A stretch of DNA of 64,000 bases from Ectocarpus siliculosus (lineage: Eukaryota > Sar > Phaeophyceae > Ectocarpales > Ectocarpaceae): NCBI GenBank assembly GCA_000310025.1, contig FN649748.1, forward strand, positions 2,183,428-2,247,427, given 5' to 3'. Both the position numbers and the translations under genes were made by a program. A model generated the notes under the pieces. It ran no database searches and had not been told where the DNA came from. It saw only the letters and a list, made by a program, of their open reading frames with translations. Positions 60,547 to 64,000 of this stretch are shown piece by piece (within the stretch, counting starts at the first letter, position 1; each line of letters opens with the position of its first letter).

Positions 60547-61230
60547 TCACGTCAAAGACGGAGCTTGCCGCTTTGCACACCACCGTCCGAATGAGGGAGC
60601 GGTAGTGTACATATACACAGGGTGGTTCTTGCCAAGGTATATGCTACCGTGATGCTGCTGTGCAATATAGCAACACCCAACAAAAGCAAGTTTCTTTTGA
60701 TCCAACCCGCTCTACAGCAGTACATACATACATACAATTGTACGACTTTGCATACAGCATACAAGGTTGGTGGAAACAGGGCCCGTTTGAGTCACGCCGT
60801 CTGCGCAGAAAAAAAGCTCTCGACAGGAGCCCGCGAGCGTGAAAACCAACCTTGAACACCGAACACAGAAGAATGCGACAACTTATCTCCTCCCTATTAT
60901 AGTATACAATCTTAGCTTCGGCGATCTTTTGCTACATTTCTTTTGCTCAGCGACTAGTATTGTTGTGCCGCAGCTACATGTAGCCGCAGCTGTTGGGGGG
61001 CGCGCCTGCTACAGCAGTGTAGATACTGCTGCTATAGCTGGTCGTCAACGCAACACAGCATCTCCCTGCCGCGATACAATTACCGTGGAATCGCCACGCT
61101 GCAGCCCATGGTCGCCCCCATTCTCGACAGGAAAGAAGACCGCCCATACGTTGAGCACCCTCTGTGAGTGGAGTGGCTCGAACAGAGCGACAGATCTCCT
61201 TCACAGGACGCGTGATTCTACGTCACGTAT

Positions 61231-61337
61231 TAAGGAATAATAAATACACACACAGAAAGACTACCCATTCGAGATATACCCACAGTCGAACGGGATGTGG
61301 TGGAGTATTTTCAGTGAGTGGAGGAAAACCGGCTGTA
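61231..61337 (-). repeat. Dispersed repeat, copy B
   Basis: Inverted relative to copy A (13297-13420) and nearly identical over about 105 bp, including TTAAGGAATAATAAA, ACAGAAAGACTACCCATTCGAG, the CCACAGTCGAACGGG segment, and CAGTGAGTGGAGG. It defines the family most clearly together with copy A. Confidence 0.85.
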
Positions 61338-63328
61338 TGGATCATGGGAAGTGTGCTTGGAAAATATCGAACTCCGCCTTCTTTTCATCCTCTGCAGCAG
61401 GCAGGATGGCTCGTGCTAGGCGTGCATCAATCTGGATGCTCGCACCTCTTCCTAAAGACAATCGATCAACGACCTTGTTCCGCGCTGTTGGAACCGAAGC
61501 CCCTCTTGCACGTCTTGATCAGGATGCGTGACACTCATCTGTCATCGACGTGTGTGGCGTGCACACACAATATCATGCATGCGGGGCTCCGTGTGTGCAT
61601 TCCACGTACCTTGCTCTCCTTCACGAACCCCCCCGGAGAGGCCGGCCCTGCCTGTTTCACACGCACACACCATGGGGACGGACGTGGAGATGCGTCTGCT
61701 AGGAGGACCCAAGCTCCAGCGTGAGCAGAGCAATGTATCAACGTGGGACTGGTCGGAGAGTGGTTGGGATGAAGAGGTGATCCTTGGGTTCTAGAGACGT
61801 GCAGTACTGCTGTAGCAAAACATCTCTCTGCGAACTTCTGCGCAAAGGCCCGAAGACTTGATTCTACTACTTTACAACAGAAGACTATCGCTCCCTGCCT
61901 CGCTTTTGGTTGCGCTGGTGTTATGTTTGTCTCCCCCTCCCCGAAAAGGCCCCACTCTGTCTTGTGTCGGTATTGGACCACAACAGGAGTGAGAGGTTTG
62001 AAGGGGGTATGGCAACATCACGGTGTACTCTCGCGAGCAGTAGCAGTGGAGACTACTACTGCTGTAGCGGCATACCCAGGTCATGGAAATGGAGATCGTG
62101 ACAAGAGAGATCGTCCCCGTGTTGCGGCTCTTTCCCATCCAGTGGTGTGGCGTTGATAGGGCGGAGTGGCAACATTATGCGCGCACAGCAAACGGCAACA
62201 GCATCACTGATTCTGCACGCTGACGCCCTTGCTCACGCCGTACAACAGAAACCCATGATGTTAGAGCTACTGCACACTCGTGTGCATTATTCTGGCCGGA
62301 AGCATGTGCGTCGCTTGCCCTTCCTTGCCTTCTCGATGCCGACACAGAGCAACGCCGACGTGGGCGATGCGAGCACCTGCTTTAGAGCTGGAGACTATTC
62401 CACGAGATATACGGCACCTCCCCTTGCTGGCTCTGGAGCTGTTGTTGCGCAGCTTCCGCGTGTTAATCGTACACTTGCGAACAGTGGAGCTGGAGTCTTT
62501 GCTGACCAGCTGCACCTATAACCTTGAAGCTTACCCTCTCGGTGCATGTAGTAGCTATAGATGGGTAGGGCAGACGGGGCAGTATGTTTTGTCGCAGGAG
62601 TTGCTCACAAGTAGCCAGCGCGGCGGAGCTATCTCACCTCTACAAAACCGGGAAGACGCATCTTTTCTATTTCATGGCACCCGTGGGTGGAAGTTGAGGG
62701 GGGAACATCCCGTTCCATCAAAGGGGTATACCATGGGTGCTCGGCGTACTGTCCACTGTACACCCTATTTTGCGCGGTAACGGTCTTGGCCCCTCGTCTC
62801 TCGGACCGGCGCGTGGTCACGCGGAATGATTGTGGTGCGGTACTGCTTGCCCCTGCCTTCACCTTTATCGTGAGAGGGCCCGGTAGAAGTACATTTTCCC
62901 CCAGGAATCGACGAAATCGAATTCGTTGTTCCCTCGCGAACAAGCTCTCTTCTGTAATCGTGGTCGCGCCACGATCTGAACGAATGATTGTGCGACCTTT
63001 GATCACCCAAGGATATCGGCTACACCTTCGGGCCAGGGGGCGGGGGTGGCGGCGCCCGACGGTCGGGCTGGTTGAATCTCCGATCGACGTTACCACTGGG
63101 GTGGCGCTTTTATCTACCTCGTCGTTGCCTCGTAGGATCTGTGGTGTGATGGTTCCCCGCGCACGGAGTTTTCTTTGTGCGTCCCGAACGACGCTCCTCT
63201 GTTAGTCTGTCTGCACCTCTTGTCGGTGAGCATGTAGCATGTTCGTTCACGTCTTCATTCACCTTGCGGACAATGCGAGAAGACCGTAAAACTCACATGG
63301 TCGTGCTCCGATCAACGTGGCCGCGCAG

Positions 63329-64000
63329 GCAAAGTCGGGCGACGAGGAGGAGTCGCGGACGCTCAATCACCAGCAGCAGAAGCAGCAGCAGCAGGGTAGA
63401 CGAATGAGCCGAACTCGACCGCTGCCGCAGGCGATGAACCCTCACCACGAAGAGCTGCTCATGCCGGAAGAACAGCAGTGGCGACAGCAGCACCACCGGC
63501 AGCGGACAAGGCAAGACGACGATGAGCAAGGAGACAACGACCCCCCCCCTGTCAAGGGCAGCAGCAGCGGCGGCGGCGGCGGCAGCAGCAGCGGCAGCAA
63601 CAACAACAACAACCTCAGTAACGGAGGGGGCAGCGGCAGCGGCGGCAGCAGCAGCAGTAGGCGGTGGAGAAGGTGGGCATCATCGGAAGCGCTGTGCGGC
63701 TGCAACAACGAGGAGAGCAGGGCTAGGAAGAAGAGGCAGCAACAGCAGCAGCAGCAGCAGCAGCGCCGGAGTAACAACAACAGGTGACGATGAATAACCC
63801 ATTGACGTTCTGGTTGCGCCGCTTTCAGGCCCTCCCGGCGGGATTTGGTAGGAGAGGCCGTCGTTGCGATAGAGCCTGTTGGTACACCTAATCAAATCTA
63901 ATTCCAGGCGAGGCTTGCGCGGTGAGAGGTCTGGCGCGGAAGTGATGTTTTGCGGCGTCCATCAAGATACCGATGCTGCCGTCTTCTTCCGTATTTTTTG
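63329..64000 (+). CDS. Possible low-complexity protein gene, partial at right edge
   Basis: An open frame enters after CGCGCAG (possible acceptor, exon from 63329) and runs to a possible donor at 63783 (ACAG|GTGACG). A second exon could start at 63908 after ATTCCAG; joined in phase it reads RRGLRGERSGAEVMFCG and stays open to the window end. The first exon is Gln/Asn/Ser/Gly-rich with a poly-Gln run near the end and one basic stretch (SRARKKR). The first ATG in this frame is at 63403, so either translation begins there or an upstream exon exists. No domain is visible. Low-complexity sequence can stay open by chance. Confidence 0.4.

Larger units (their letters stand above)
54719..63328. other. 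Gene-poor region with simple repeats
   Basis: No gene could be assembled. Short coding-looking pieces occur: at about 55243-55319 (AYWVPPINETGNGCVMSMANAL, before a GTGAGT) and at about 55608-55676 (SVVVMEQADCYGR), but no linking exons or domains were found. The region also holds GTT and ACAACG microsatellites (56879-56902; 57630-57700), a hairpin at 57292-57320, and the repeats listed separately. Confidence 0.45.

Noticed and set aside
62629-63205. Overlapping open frames on both strands
   Set aside because: Neither starts at ATG with a domain. Both strands being open reflects base composition.

Overview
The window is nuclear DNA of an intron-rich eukaryote. Coding exons are GC-rich, introns are GT-AG and mostly 0.2-1.9 kb, and proteins carry Gly, Ala, Gln and Glu runs. 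Microsatellites and small transposable elements lie between and inside genes. This style fits a brown alga or related stramenopile (Ectocarpus-like). That assignment is an inference from gene structure and composition; no species marker was recognised.

Six multi-exon genes could be rebuilt by joining exons in phase. From left to right: (1) adenylosuccinate lyase (ADSL/PurB) on the minus strand, 11 exons, 10666 down to 4707, 497 aa; (2) an ankyrin-repeat, coiled-coil and SAM-domain protein on the plus strand, 9 exons, 12103-21771, about 986 aa, with repeated clathrin-box-like motifs; (3) a METTL16-type m6A RNA methyltransferase on the minus strand, 10 exons, 33829 down to 24327, about 695 aa, with one apparent frameshift and an assembly gap in an intron; (4) the exosome subunit RRP40/EXOSC3 on the plus strand, 6 exons, 34158-37829, 344 aa; (5) a magnesium-dependent phosphatase 1 (MDP-1, HAD family) on the plus strand, 4 exons, 39141-42037, 182 aa; (6) a large RING-H2 E3 ubiquitin ligase on the plus strand, 6 exons, 44715-54718, 1280 aa, with candidate ubiquitin-binding and SUMO-interacting motifs. 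A possible last exon of a gene entering from the left sits at 812-1066. A possible low-complexity gene leaves the window on the right from 63329.

Two gene pairs are divergent: ADSL with the ankyrin gene (about 1.4 kb apart), and METTL16 with RRP40 (start codons only 328 bp apart). The METTL16/RRP40 pair joins two nuclear RNA-processing functions and probably shares a bidirectional promoter. The ankyrin and METTL16 genes converge. RRP40, MDP-1 and the RING ligase run in tandem.

Repeats explain much of the rest: a near-perfect 406-bp palindrome at the left edge, whose centre is built from a dispersed repeat also found at about 13.3, 45.5 and 61.2 kb; two inverted-repeat elements flanked by TA (28460-29148 and 44241-44457); a 76-bp minisatellite; telomere-like tracts; a tRNA-like fragment; and a recurring CTACAGCAGTA motif. 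The 100-N gap at 27008 is bordered by two copies of the same roughly 409 bp at a constant offset of 509, so it is best explained as an unmerged contig overlap. No prokaryotic features, CRISPR arrays, rRNA genes or recognisable viral genes were seen.
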